The translations under genes were made by a program, and so were the position numbers. A stretch of 64,000 nucleotides of DNA from Linanthus parryae (taxonomy: Eukaryota; Streptophyta; Magnoliopsida; Ericales; Polemoniaceae), in the NCBI GenBank assembly GCA_023055425.1, contig JALGPY010000002.1:137759927-137823926 (forward strand), written 5' to 3'. Below the pieces are notes generated by a model. That model had not been told where the DNA came from. It ran no database searches and worked only from the letters and a program-made list of their open reading frames with translations. The stretch's first letter is position 1. Each line of letters begins with the position of its first letter. Of the stretch, positions 47,256 to 60,459 are shown piece after piece.

Positions 47256-48203
47256 CAAGAGACATGTTATAGTAACAATAAGGATTGGATAGTAGCAGTA
47301 ACAATTGAAATGGTAACTAGTTTGGTCTTGTGTTCAAACAAGACTTGAGATGTCATATTAGTACTACATATTTAATAGTAGTAGTAGTGGTCTGTGTCAT
47401 ACTTGGTACAAGTAAATTCAATGTAAGCAAATTTCAAGAAAATAATGAAATAATTTAAAGTACCAGATAGAGATTTAGAGGGCAGATTGCTAGATACCCA
47501 AACTTGTACGTTAGTTTTCACTAAGGCAATTTTGTTGACTAAATTAACTACATGTGCAAAATAAGATTTGTTTTTCATTCAGTACAAATAAAATTGGGGT
47601 ATAAATTGGTAACTTTTGATTTTGACCATAATACATGATTTTAAAGCTTTGTAGATTTTTGAAGATATGTATTATAGTTGGATATTTGTATAAGTAACTA
47701 CATAATTGGGTTTGTAACTGTAACAAGGTGGCATCTCTATAGCTTACATGATAAGATTTGGATAGAGATACGTACTTTACATAAATAAATAAATAAATAG
47801 AAAGAAAGATAATATCAAAACTGGAAGTTGTCAACAATATTTACCTTGTTTGCTTCATGCTTAAGAAAGATGGATAGATGGCCATGAGAACGTGAGAGGA
47901 AAGAAAATGAACAAGTCTGATGAGTTTTGCATGGGTATCGTGACATGTCACCATATGAGTGGTCAATACAACATGAGTCACCATAAGGAGCTTGTAGTCT
48001 TCACGTGGGAAGACATAGGCAGTCCCAAGCAAACCACGGCCATACATGGCCTGGTGGGACCTGCGGCCCTGATGCGCGACACGTATGAAGTCGCGCGACT
48101 AACCTTCGAGCGAATTGACACATGTCTGGTCCCAGCGAGTCAGCAGTGTAGAAACTAGCCACGTGCCCCCCTGCGTGCCGCGACGCTACTCGTCGACCCC
48201 TCT

Positions 48204-48211
48204 TATAAATA
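48204..48211 (+). promoter_or_regulatory. TATA box of the Tekay 5' LTR
   Basis: CTCTTATAAATAGAACCC. The same site is kept at 55315-55322 in the right LTR. The transcription start is expected near 48240. Confidence 0.8.
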
Positions 48212-49355
48212 GAACCCGACGTTTTAGTTAATTCTCATTCCAGATTTCAGTCAAACACTAGAGAGAGTTAGAAAGATTAGCGGAGGGTATTATCGATATC
48301 GTATTCGGAGGTTCTGGAGGTTCTATATTATTATATTAGCAGCTTCGTCGGACCGAGGTAGGGAATCTCAACGTTATAGCCCTAAACGTATTGCGTTGTC
48401 TGTTTAGATGCTAGTCGTTGTACTACTTCGATATAACTGTTATAATTATCGAATTGTTATTACTGCGTCGATGCTATACCTGATTATTGTGAATTTGTGA
48501 ATTGATATATGATTCATGTGGAGATGCTGTCAAATTGTTATTTGAGTATCTGAATCATACAGAGATGCCGCTGAAATTTTTATTCGAATATACTGTTGAT
48601 ATTCGTGACTATGCTGGATACATGCTATCAACTGTGTTGATTGTTGATATGCTGTTAGCATGATGATATTGTCGATATTGATGTTCATACACGATTTGCA
48701 TGTGAAATTAAATATGAAAGTGGAAAGATAAATGGACGGGGTTAGGGATTGTACATCCTTTGGGTCAAAGACCCTGATTGCACCCGAGGCCTGGTGCAGA
48801 AAGCACTGCCGGCTTGATGGCAGGTGGGGCACTCCGCTCCCAGTTGAGAGTACGTATGCGGAGGGCGGCTGACTCACTCCGGGCTGCGACCGCGCATGTG
48901 AGCACCCCAGGTTCCATGAAGATAATGAAACGATAAAACTGGCATATGCATGACCTAAACATGATTATATTGAACTGTGATAGCATGCTGATGTGATACG
49001 TGTACCATGAAACAATACGTGCTTGGACTGTTGCCTTGATGTTCTCTACTGAGCTTGCAGTAAGCTCACCCCTAACATTTTACAGGTACAAGTTATGGTG
49101 CTGGTGACGGTTCAGTCCCTGAGTTGTCTTAGATGCTTGGAGTGCTAGTTTATCTGTAGCTTTTGAGACGAGTCTCAACTCGTTTTGTCTGTAACATAGT
49201 TGGTTGGGAACCGTTGGTAGCTCTGACTAATCTGTAACATATTTCAGTTTGTGTAATAAAAGTTTGAGTTGTTAAGTTCACCTCTTGTTCGATCAGTTCC
49301 TTTAGTTTTATTCCCAAAAAAAAAAAATTCACCCCGGTTTACGGGCGTGACAGCT

Positions 49356-49367
49356 TGGTATCAGAGC
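49356..49367 (+). other. Tekay primer-binding site (initiator Met tRNA)
   Basis: TGGTATCAGAGC, three bases after the LTR. Confidence 0.93.
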
Positions 49368-49496
49368 TTAGGTATACGAAACACCTCGGGCTTGGGGTAA
49401 TGGTTTAGGAATCTTATGTGTTATGTGTTTTATGTGCTTGACTTGATCCTACCTCATAAGTTTATAGGTATGACATTTTAGATGTTTTTGTTGTAG

Positions 49497-50717
49497 ATGG
49501 CTACAGCAAACTTGGGGGATGGGACGAATGGAGATAGTAGTGCTTCTGTTCCTAATCAGGGTGCTAACCCTGATACTATGAAGGCACTTAAGGAGTTTAA
49601 GAGACAAAATCCACCTATTTTTCGAGGTAGCCCTGACCCTGTTGCAGCTGAGCATTGGGTAAGACAGATTGAGAAGACCTTCGTTGTTATGGGGATCTTG
49701 GGAGATGAGACTAGAGTGAGGTTAGCAACTTTTCAGTTGGAAGATGAGGCTGATCAGTGGTGGTGTTTGGTTACCTCTAACCTAGACGTATCACTTATCT
49801 CCTGGAGGACCTTTAAGTCTATGTTTTTAAAGAAGTTCTTTCCAGAAGTGGTTCGGGCAGCTAAGGCACGAGAGTTTTTAAACTTGAAGCAGGGTAGTAT
49901 GTATGTGATGCAGTATGAGGCAAAGTTTACTGAGCTTGCCCGATATGCCCCAAATATGGTTTTTGATGATAGCGAGAAGGCTAGGCTGTTCGAATGGAGT
50001 CTTGTTCCGTCTATTCGGGGCAAGATCGCTTTTTTGCGCTTGGAGTCTTATTCCGAGGTTGTGGAGTCTGCTTTAGTTGCTGAGAGGGAGTTGGCAGATT
50101 CAAAGGTCTTATGGGAGAATAAAGTTCAGAAACGAGGTTACCAACAGAAAGGGAGACAATCTAACCAAAGGGAGAATGATTCTGGCAAGAGGCAGAGGAC
50201 GTTTTATTCCCAGCCCCAAAGCCAATCTTTTAGGCCTCCTCGTCCACAAGGTCGTGGTTTCCAAGAGAAAAGTAGTATTACATGTTGGGGGTGTGGTCAG
50301 TCAGGCCACTACCGTAGTGAGTGTCCTCGTGGGTATACTACAGGTCTTGGTGGGGGATCTCAACAGGGTAGTGTGAACCCGCAGTCGCAGTTTTGTCCTG
50401 CACCATCTGAGCAGTCTATTAGGCCACCAGTTTCACAGACTTCTGGAGGATCCCAACAGACGGGGTATGGTCGAGGTAAAGGGAAAGTTGGTGCGCAGAG
50501 TCAAGGGTCTCAGGGCAGAGCTTTTGCACTTTATCCAGTTGAGGAACCCTCATATGATCACTCTGTTATACGAGGTACATTTTTATTGCACAATACATGG
50601 GTAGATGTCTTGTTTGATTCTGGTGCTTACACTCCTTTATATCTGCTTCATGTGTCTCATTACTTGGCTTATATGCGGAACCTCTATATGGTGCTTTGGG
50701 AATTAACTCACCGTTAG
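49497..50717 (+). pseudogene. Tekay gag and start of protease (frameshifted)
   Basis: ATG 49497 (MATANLGDGTNGDS) gives 406 codons. Gag core at about residues 35-200 (NPPIFRGSPDPVAAEHWV, WRTFKSMFLKKFFP, YEAKFTELARYAP). A basic Gln-rich stretch follows, then a CCHC knuckle starting at Cys263 (CWGCGQSGHYRSEC). The protease active site DSGA is at residue 374. Immediately after DSGA the frame changes: a one-base loss near 50626 puts the rest of the protease in the frame that becomes open by 50696. The tail to 50717 is therefore out of frame. Gag itself is whole, so particles could form, but pol would not follow in frame. Confidence 0.88.
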
Positions 50718-51259
50718 GTGGGAGAACTCGTGTTGATAAAATCTGCAGAGACTGTGAGCTAGTTATTTCTGATGCTCGAGTAGCTTTCGACTTGAGAGTT
50801 ATAGACATGGCCGAGTTTGACATCATTCTGGGCATGGACTGGTTGTCTGCTCACTTTGTTGTGTTGGATTGTCATGAGAAGCGGGTGACAGCAGTTACCC
50901 CAGATGGTACTCGTTTCCAGTTCACTGAAAACTTTAGAGATTTATTGCCTTCGTCATTGAGACACTCTCAATGGCGTGATCATCGGGATGGGTGGTTATC
51001 CACTTTATCAGGCTCAGATGAGCCTGGACAAGTTATTGCCTTGCCACGTGCCGTTAGCGAGTTTGCTGACGTATTTCCCAATGAGTTACCTGGTTTACCT
51101 CCTCACAGGGAAGTAGAGTTCTTTATTGATTTGCAACCCGGTACTCAACCTATCTCTATTACACCTTATCGCATGGCTCCGGCTGAGTTGAAGGAGCTTA
51201 AGGTCCAAATCCAAGACTTATATGATCGGGGGTATATTAGACCTAGTTGCTCACGGTAG
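50627..51259 (+). pseudogene. Tekay protease remainder and linker to RT
   Basis: The shifted frame reads SPLGGRTRVDKICRDCEL, FDIILGMDWLSAH (second protease signature) and ELPGLPPHREVEFFIDLQPG. It ends at TAG 51257-51259, where related polyproteins have Trp in the S-P-W-G-A-P junction; one G-to-A change explains it. RT continues in the same frame directly after the TAG. Confidence 0.85.
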
Positions 51260-53959
51260 GGAGCTCCTGTACTATTCGCTAAGAAGAAGGATGGGACTTT
51301 GAGGTTGTGTATTGATTATAGGCAGCTTAATCGTGTTACCATCAAGAATAAGTATCCCTTACCCAGAATTGATGATTTATTTGACCAGTTGAAGGGTTCT
51401 AAGTGTTTTTCGAAGATTGATCTTCGTTCGGGGTATCATCAATTGAGGGTTAGAGAAGAAGATATACCAAAGACCGCCTTCAGGACTAGATATGGTCATT
51501 ATGAGTTCTTAGTGATGCCATTCGGGTTGTCTAATGCTCCGGCGGTATTTATGGACTTGATGAACCGCATTTTCAGGCTTTATCTTGATCAGTTTGTGAT
51601 CGTATTTATAGATGATATCTTAATCTATTCTCAGTCGGAAGAGGAGCATGAGGAACACTTGAGGTTAGTGTTACAATTACTTAGAGACAACCAACTTTAT
51701 GGTAAAGCCAGCAAATGTGAATTCTGGCTGACTGAGGTGAAGTTTCTTGGGCATGTAGTGTCTGAATTTGGAGTTGCAGTTGATCCTAGCAAGGTTGAGG
51801 CCGTTATAAATTGGGAGAGGCCAAAGACTGTATTTCGAATTCGGAGTTTTCTTGGGCTAGCTGGGTATTATCGGAAGTTTATAGAGAATTTCTCTCGTTT
51901 AGCAGGCCCATTGACAAAGTTGACTAGGAAGGGAGAGAAGTTTGTTTGGAATGATTCTTGTGAGAGAGTATTTCAAGATTTGAAGAAGAGATTGACGAGT
52001 GCCCCAATCTTAGTGGTCCCAGAAAGAGGTTTGGGCTATACTGTTTATTGTGATGCTTCTAAGGAAGGATTGGGATGTGTATTAATGCAGTTAGGGAAAG
52101 TTGTGGCTTATGGATCTCGACAGTTGAAATCTCATGAACTTAATTACCCTACACATGACTTGGAGTTAGCAGCTATTGTCTTTGCATTGAAGACTTGGAG
52201 ACACTATCTTTATGGCGAATGCGTTGAGGTATTTTCTGATCATAAGAGTCTTAAGTACTTATTTACTCAGAAGGATCTTAACTTGAGGCAACGTAGATGG
52301 ATGGAGTACTTAGAGGATTATGGCTTTACCTTAGAATATCATCCAGGGAAAGCTAACACTGTTGCTGATGCTTTAAGTCGGAAGTCTCGAGGAATTACTG
52401 CAAGTATTTTGATCAGAGAGTGGCATATGATTAGCTCAATCAATGAGTATAACTTGGGTTTAGAGGAGCAGGATGACTTGTGTTTTATGGGGAGCTTAGT
52501 TGCTACACCTACTCTTCTTACTAGAGTTATTGAGGCACAACGACTTGATTCTGAATCGGAGGAAATTAAGAAGCAAGTTAAAGGGGGTAATGCAAAGGAG
52601 GGTTGGTCTATTCATGCAGATGATAGCTTAAGGCTTAGAGGAAGAATATTCGTTCCAAAGGTGGATCAATTGAGAGAAGAAGTACTTAAGGAATTCCATT
52701 ATTCTCGTTTAGCAGTTCATCCACGAGGCACTAAGATGTATCGTGATTTGTGTCGCCAGTACATTTGGAATGGAATGAAGAGAGACGTGACCCAGTTTGT
52801 GTCTAGATGTTTGACTTGTCAACAGGTTAAGGCAGAACACCAGAGACCAGCAGGATTATTACAGCCTTTGCCTATAGCTGAGTGGAAGTGGGAGCATGTT
52901 ACTATGGATTTCGTTTCTGGGTTGCCTAGATCTCCTAGAGGACATGATTCAGTTTGGGTCATTGTTGATCGTTTAACTAAGTCAGCTCATTTCTTGCCCA
53001 TTCGTATGACTGACTCATTAGATGCTTTGAGTCGCCTTTATAACAAGGAGATAGTTCGTTTACATGGAGTTCCGGTGTCTATTGTTTCTGATAGAGACCC
53101 TAGATTCACTTCTCAATTTTGGCAGAGCTTGCAGCATGCTCTAGGTTCTCAGTTATGTTTTAGTACTGCTTTTCACCCTCAGACAGATGGCCAATCTGAG
53201 AGGACTATTCAGATATTGGAAGATATTCTTAGAGCTTGTGTCATGGATCTTAAAGGTAGTTGGGAGGATCATTTACCACTTGTTGAGTTTGCTTATAACA
53301 ACAGCTTTCAGGCTAGCATTGGGATGGCGCCTTACGAGACATTGTATGGTAGGCCTTGTCGATCACCATTATGTTGGGCTGAAGTTGGAGACACTCCTAT
53401 TCTTGGACCTGAGCTTGTTATGGAGACAACCGAGAAGATTAAACTTATTAGACAGAGACTTCTTACAGCTCAGAGTCGTCAGAAGAGTTATGCAGACCAG
53501 AGACGTAGGCCACTATACTTTGAGGTGGGGGATCACGTTTTCTTGAAGGTTATTCCTAGAAGAGGTTTGATTCGATTTGGGAAGAAAGGAAAGTTGTCAC
53601 CACGTTTTATTGGCCCATTTAAGGTTCTAGAGAGAATCGGTGACGTTGCTTATCGTTTAGCATTGCCACCTCAGCTTTCAGGCGTTCACAGTGTATTTCA
53701 TGTTTCAATACTAAGGAAATACGAGCCTGACCCATCTCATGTATTACATTTTGAGGATTTAGACGTATCTGATGACATATTATTTGAGGACAGACCAATC
53801 CGAGTTCTGGATCACGAAGAGAAGATTCTAAGAGGACGAGCAATTTCTTTAGTGAAAGTATTATGGAGTCGTGGCGGCGTTGAGGAAATGACTTGGGAGC
53901 GCAAGACATTGATGCGAGAGAACTATCCTTATTTATTTACACCAGAAGGTATGTCTTAA
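51260..53959 (+). CDS. Tekay pol: reverse transcriptase, RNase H, integrase, chromodomain-like tail (open frame)
   Basis: Open from the TAG at 51257 to TAA 53957-53959, about 899 codons; no own start is expected since it is part of a polyprotein. [31 protein letters not shown] and catalytic [10 protein letters not shown] (about 51605). RNase [42 protein letters not shown] and [14 protein letters not shown]. Integrase: a zinc region with CLTCQQVK; a core with [22 protein letters not shown] and [13 protein letters not shown]; and the GPF/Y-type module [13 protein letters not shown]. The end ([10 protein letters not shown]...[17 protein letters not shown]) matches the Tekay chromodomain-type tail that guides integration to heterochromatin. 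Catalytic residues look intact. Only the upstream TAG and frameshift disable it. Confidence 0.9.
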   Translation, partial: GAPVLFAKKKDGTLRLCIDYRQLNRVTIKNKYPLPRIDDLFDQLKGSKCFSKIDLRSGYHQLRVREEDIPKTAFRTRYGHYEFLVMPFGLSNAPAVFMDLMNRIFRLYLDQFVIVFIDDILIYSQSEEEHEEHLRLVLQLLRDNQLYGKASKCEFWLTEVKFLGHVVSEFGVAVDPSKVEAVINWERPKTVFRIRSFLGLAGYYRKFIENFSRLAGPLTKLTRKGEKFVWNDSCERVFQDLKKRLTSAPILVVPERGLGYTVYCDASKEGLGCVLMQLGKVVAYGSRQLKSHELNYPTHDLELAAIVFALKTWRHYLYGECVEVFSDHKSLKYLFTQKDLNLRQRRWMEYLEDYGFTLEYHPGKANTVADALSRKSRGITASILIREWHMISSINEYNLGLEEQDDLCFMGSLVATPTLLTRVIEAQRLDSESEEIKKQVKGGNAKEGWSIHADDSLRLRGRIFVPKVDQLREEVLKEFHYSRLAVHPRGTKMYRDLCRQYIWNGMKRDVTQFVSRCLTCQQVKAEHQRPAGLLQPLPIAEWKWEHVTMDFVSGLPRSPRGHDSVWVIVDRLTKSAHFLPIRMTDSLDALSRLYNKEIVRLHGVPVSIVSDRDPRFTSQFWQSLQHALGSQLCFSTAFHPQTDGQSERTIQILEDILRACVMDLKGSWEDHLPLVEFAYNNSFQASIGMAPYETLYGRPCRSPLCWAEVGDTPILGPELVMETTEKIKLIRQRLLTAQSRQKSYADQRRRPLYFEVGDHVFLKVIPRRGLIRFGKKGKLSPRFIGPFKVLERIGDVAYRLALPPQLSGVHSVFHVSILRKYEPDPSHVLHFEDLDVSDDILFEDRPIRVLDHEEKILRGRAISLVKVLWSRGGVEEMTWERKTLMRENYPYLFTPEGMS

Positions 53960-53979
53960 TTTTGAGGACAATTTTTTTT

Positions 53980-53992
53980 AAGGAGGTAGAGA
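53980..53992 (+). other. Tekay polypurine tract
   Basis: AAGGAGGTAGAGA directly before the right LTR TGTAATGAC. Confidence 0.85.
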
Positions 53993-55963
<1,971 letters not shown>

Positions 55964-57814
55964 TGACACGATTCAACCGCAAGTGTACGGCTGTCGCGTG
56001 TAGTAATATCCGGTAATCCGGGTTTATCGAACCCAAAGGACTTGTCGTGAACTAATTAGTATGATTAACTTTATGTGGGCTAGCAATTGAGAGATTTTTC
56101 TGAACAAAATAATTAAAAAGACAAATTAAGTATTTAAATATTAAGATTTAATATGGGAGAAACAACCAGGACACCTCGTTTGGGGGATTGCTAGGATTTT
56201 CTTGTTGACGACGTTCTATGATTTGTGAAACACAGACAAAATTCACTTTGCTAATCGAGCAATACTAACTCACCGAGTTACCAAGTGAGCATCCTATGCC
56301 TAGGTTAGATTAAAACCGAGTTACCAAGTTCTAATTATCCCTAAACATGCATTAACGATGAATTCTACTCTAACGATCCCATTCGACGCAGCCGAGTTAC
56401 CAAGCCTATGAACGGGTGATTGTTTGATTTTCCGGTTTAACAATGACCGAGTTACCAAATAATTGCAAACTAAGTTCTAGCTAACAAGACGTCTCCAATT
56501 AACTAGATAGGATGAAGATCACAAAAAAATCATAGCAAACGTAAAATCATCAATTAGGTTTATCAAAACATGAATCTCAATTCATAAAACGCATAATCAA
56601 TGTGAAAACCCTAACCCCAAACTCGGGTCCTGATCTAAGAAGTTTAGCTACGCATATTCATGATCACAAATACAAGCGTTCGTGTGATCATGATCAAAAA
56701 CAAAGAAAAGAAGGAGAAAAGAGATCAAACAAGATTTCCCAAGCTCCACGATGTGATCCAAGCTCCAAGTTGATGTCCCGTCCTTCAATAATGCGTCTCT
56801 CCTCTGAAAATATGACCTAATATGTCTAAAATACGTTCCCTAAGAGTCCCGGGTCAATTAGGAAAGTTTTAAGCATCGTTTCCTTAATTTTGGCCGCCTC
56901 TGCACAGTGTCTTCGTACGAAGACTTTTCTCTTCGTAGGAAGAGTCTTCCTGCGAAGACATTTTCTCTTCGTAGGAAGGGTCTTCGTAGGAAGAGTCTTC
57001 GTACGAAGACTTTTTCTCTTCGTAGGAAGGTCTTCCCAGATAGATACTGCAAGCTGTTTTAGGAAGACTTTTTCAGCAACTCAAAATTTGGCTAAGTATA
57101 ATCTCTTCGTACGAAGACAAATCTCTTCGTACGAAGAGAAGTCTGGGTCACCCAAAAACATCCTTTTTCGACTAATTTTCGATTCCTTGCCCGCGCCTTT
57201 GCTTCCTTAAGTATCTCCTCGACCTCGAGTCTCCTTTTATGCTATAAAACATTCCCAAATTCCGGGGAACCCTTCATTCATCAATTTAACTCCTCGAAAG
57301 GCGTGTTTGGCATTTCCGGATGCTTTCGGCCGCGTTTTATCTCTTTGAGCATCCTTTTTGACATAACTTTTTCATCCGGATTCCGATAAATGTGATTTTC
57401 GCACCTTTGGATTCCTTTTGCGACGTAGACTTCATCCATGTAGAGAAATTCCCGTTTTCCGAATCATTTTCTCGTTTTTCTCAATTATTGCCTAATATTT
57501 GGCGAAAACATCCAAAACGCGCCAAATTCGTCTTTTCTTCTATTCCGAAGCTCGTTTCTTCTCTCCACTTGATTCCCGCATACGTAATTCCTGTCAAACA
57601 ACAACATGAACACTACCGCGAAGATCAAATGTGATAAATTATCAAAATCATAATGAAAACCATTAAGAAACGCCCGGATTGTGCATTAAAGCTCAAAAAC
57701 ATCCAAAAGTGCATTTTCTTCTCAAATTAGCACAAAATCCATCACTTTGCACCGAAACGCACACAAATAACAATGTGAAACGTACGTAGGATAACTCTTA
57801 TTAAGGAGTTATCA
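55964..57814 (-). repeat. Non-autonomous element 3' LTR (1851 bp)
   Basis: TGACACGATTC...GGAGTTATCA, identical in length to 61540-63390. Hairpin array at about 56909-57143, and a CATAAAAGG motif (minus) near 57231. Confidence 0.95.
56909..57143. repeat. Array of palindromic TCTTCGTACGAAGA-type motifs
   Basis: At least eight near-palindromes in about 235 bp, including the perfect 16-mer GTCTTCGTACGAAGAC (56909-56924). TCTTCGTAGGAAGA and TCTTCCTGCGAAGA variants alternate with them. Repeated in the other LTR (about 62486-62720), in weaker form in the Athila LTRs, and at 34795-34975. Confidence 0.9.
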
Positions 57815-60381
57815 AATACCCCCACACTTGCCATTTGCGCGTCCCGAGCAAAGTCTCATCTACTGCATTTATTTGTCTACTAGCCAACAAGACTCAAACG
57901 ACTCTAACATGACTCACGACACTACTAATGCAGCAAGATGATGCAAATGCAATTCTAGACTCGATCTTAAACACTTAAAAGCTTTTAAATTCTTTCTTTT
58001 TGTGAGATCAGGCAATTTCAATCCACAATAGACCGGTGCTTCTGGAGTGATGAACAAGTTAGGCAAGACGTGTGAATCGCAACTAAACTCGACAACAAGT
58101 AATTCCCCATAGTTAGTATAGAAAGCTTAACTTTACTATAAAGAACAACCTACCTCTTCATGTGTGCTGATAAAAATAAGAGGCTAACCAAGGCTAAGCC
58201 ACATTCATAGTCCGAGCTCCTATTCCGCTAATGGTCAAATATGATGAAGCTTAGGGCCAAAAAGGATATAACTTGTATGAAGCACAAAATCCTAAAGCGT
58301 CACATAAACTCACCAATCCCCATATCTCACACACCCTCACCCTGATGATAGGAATCCACAACCCGAATCTCACCGACTCCGGCCCTCAATCCCCTCAAAC
58401 CCCGGTATCATGTCATTCCCGTGGCCATCAAAGCTGAGTGTACGCGATCTCAATCAATCTTCAACAGGAACAAGAACTTCCACCACTCGATTTCCAATAA
58501 GCATAACTTTATTCCTCTGTTTTTTCCTTCTTTTTCTACTTTTTTTTTTTTTTATTTCTCTCAGTAAAACAACAATAATACAATAAAATATGAACGAGTG
58601 GTCCTCCTCCAAGAATCAAGCAGCAGTAATAATATCAGGGGAAGGAAAGAAACAAAAAAAATGAATAAGTATCACAAGAATAATTCATCTCCCCCTGACT
58701 CCATGAAGCGCAAGATGCCACGAACCGTCCAAGTCAAAGCGTGTATGGGGGTGGAGTCGTCAATGCGCAATCTCTATGTCCGTAGTCAAATGTCGACACC
58801 CCCACACTAGAGTGTAGTCACGTCCCCCTCTCAAGTAGCAAATAATATGTCATATGCCTAATCCAACCAAACCTCCTACACCGAAATGACAGAAATCCAG
58901 TACCTAGCACATTCCACCAATTAAGTATAACCAACCCATTTCGTGCGCATTAGATGTCACGCACTCAGGCTCTCCACTGCTGTGTCCACGATGTAATGAC
59001 ATGGAACACCGCCACACCTTAGTGTGCAAGCCAACTCACTCACCCTCGCATCCCCTCGTAGATATCAAATGAAGCACATGCGATATGCAGAACTCACAAA
59101 AATCCGTAATGAAGCACTCCCTCAACGAACCCCCTCAACTATTGCTCCCTCGTGACGCTCTAGAAAGGTGATTCTACCGATATACGTTGAAGGCCAAGAA
59201 TCGTCTCCCTAGGTCAAAGAGGCTAACAATGAATCCAAGGATCAATCAGGATATACTAGTGGTCTTACAAGGTAAGATCTAAAAAGCAGTGAGTGCTCTA
59301 ATACACATCCTCGCACAGCTGTTCTGTGTGCCACTACGAGGCGGGCTGGCGACTACCTAAGACGGACAACATGAACGTTCGGCTTGTTTAGCAAACACCA
59401 AACTCAACTCTTTTAAGAGAAAAACAGCACACACTTTAGCTTTTAAAATTTTATTTTAGTTTAAAAATAGGTAGGCATTCCCGTAATGAGATTCTCTCTA
59501 TACTTACTAGGGGGAACTAAAAATGTCACTCTCGGTCAAAATTCACACCCTATGCCTAAAGTCTTCACATCTCACTAAATCAACCAAGTCTATACTTCTT
59601 TCAATTGCCTTTTCTCAAGATTTTCAATTTTTCAATTTTTTATGGATTTTCTTTTTTTTGTATTTTTCATAATGTCCTAACTCTATATGCAAGGCTTAGA
59701 CTCGAAAAAATTTGAATCTACACAAAAAAACTTTTTGGTGGGTATACTCAATTATTTAAAAGTGCAAACGATATGTAAATCTATCCTACACAATACGACA
59801 ATATAATTAAAAACTCAACATAAATCACAACACTAACTCACAATACAACCTAGACACATCCTACATGTAACTGGCTATGCAAGACACTATGGCTAGCAAA
59901 CAGATAAATCACCCCCACACTGAATGCTTCGTTGTCCTCAACGAATTCAGAGAGTATACATAGGACTCAGCAATCAATGCGGAAGGCCAGTAGATGAGAT
60001 GGAGCATGACATACTTATATAAAAGAAACACAAAATTTAGTAAGAGAAAAAGATACTCACAACCACCTCAAGGGTGGGGAAGAAATCACGCCAAGCAGTC
60101 CCCAAGCACAGTAGTGGTGCCACCATGCTCCTATACAGTCAATGTGTACTCGCACACCGGGGTCGACTGCCCTCCTCTACTAAAATATGTGTCTTGGAGA
60201 ATCCCCAACTCGCCAATGCAAGCCCCTGTGAAGGTCATGTGTGTCATCGCACACCGGGGTAGATTCTCCCATAATCTGCTCAAATATGTCACTTGGAAAA
60301 ATCATTAGTCCCTCTCTCTCTCATCTCTCCAAATAACATAATAAAATAACTAAATTTAAAAACACAACTACGCTAAAGAAA
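57815..60381 (-). other. Non-autonomous element PPT and long 3' non-coding region
   Basis: The PPT (minus GTGTGGGGGTATT) is at 57815-57827. Bases 57828-59450 align with the Athila 3' non-coding region. From 59450 to 60381 AT-rich DNA includes a CTCGCACACCGGGGT motif twice (60150 and 60248) with TCCTCAACGAATTC nearby. I see no supportable gene; plus-strand ORFs at 59994-60308 have no known domain. Confidence 0.75.
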
Positions 60382-60452
60382 ATAAATAGGTTGGGTTGCC
60401 TCCCAACAAGCGCCTTGTAATTTAAGGTCGACGACCCGACCCAGTTACCTCA
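60382..60452 (-). other. Conserved block 7 nt after the ORF stop (matches the Athila block)
   Basis: GGTTGGGTTGCCTCCCAACAAGCGC to GACCCAGTTACCTCA, nearly identical to 35662-35727. The stop (TAA, 60460-60462) lies exactly 7 nt upstream on the coding strand. Confidence 0.82.
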
Positions 60453-60459
60453 AACATGA

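Larger units (their letters stand above)
46897..49352 (+). repeat. Tekay 5' LTR (2456 bp)
   Basis: CGTAATGACTCG (TG mutated to CG by one transition) to GGGCGTGACA. TATA box TATAAATA at 48204-48211. A (TTG)n(TTA)n microsatellite lies at 47158-47255, about 18 bp shorter than in the other LTR. The motif TACTGAGCTTGCAGTAAGCTC at about 49047 lies near the 3' end. Apart from the microsatellite, the LTRs differ by roughly 1% by eye. Confidence 0.93.

Noticed and set aside
47061..47348. Poly-Tyr, poly-Ile and poly-Asn ORFs on both strands
   Set aside because: Translations of the (TTA)n microsatellite in the Tekay LTR; the same happens at 54112-54463.
56858..57210. ORFs with repeated FLRRE/FVGRVF peptides on both strands
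   Set aside because: Products of the palindromic CTTCGTAGGAAG array in the LTR; the same in 62409-62786 and 30281-30706.
59994..60308. 104-codon plus-strand ORF in the non-autonomous element
   Set aside because: No domain, antisense to the element, and runs over a short repeated CTCGCACACCGGGGT motif.
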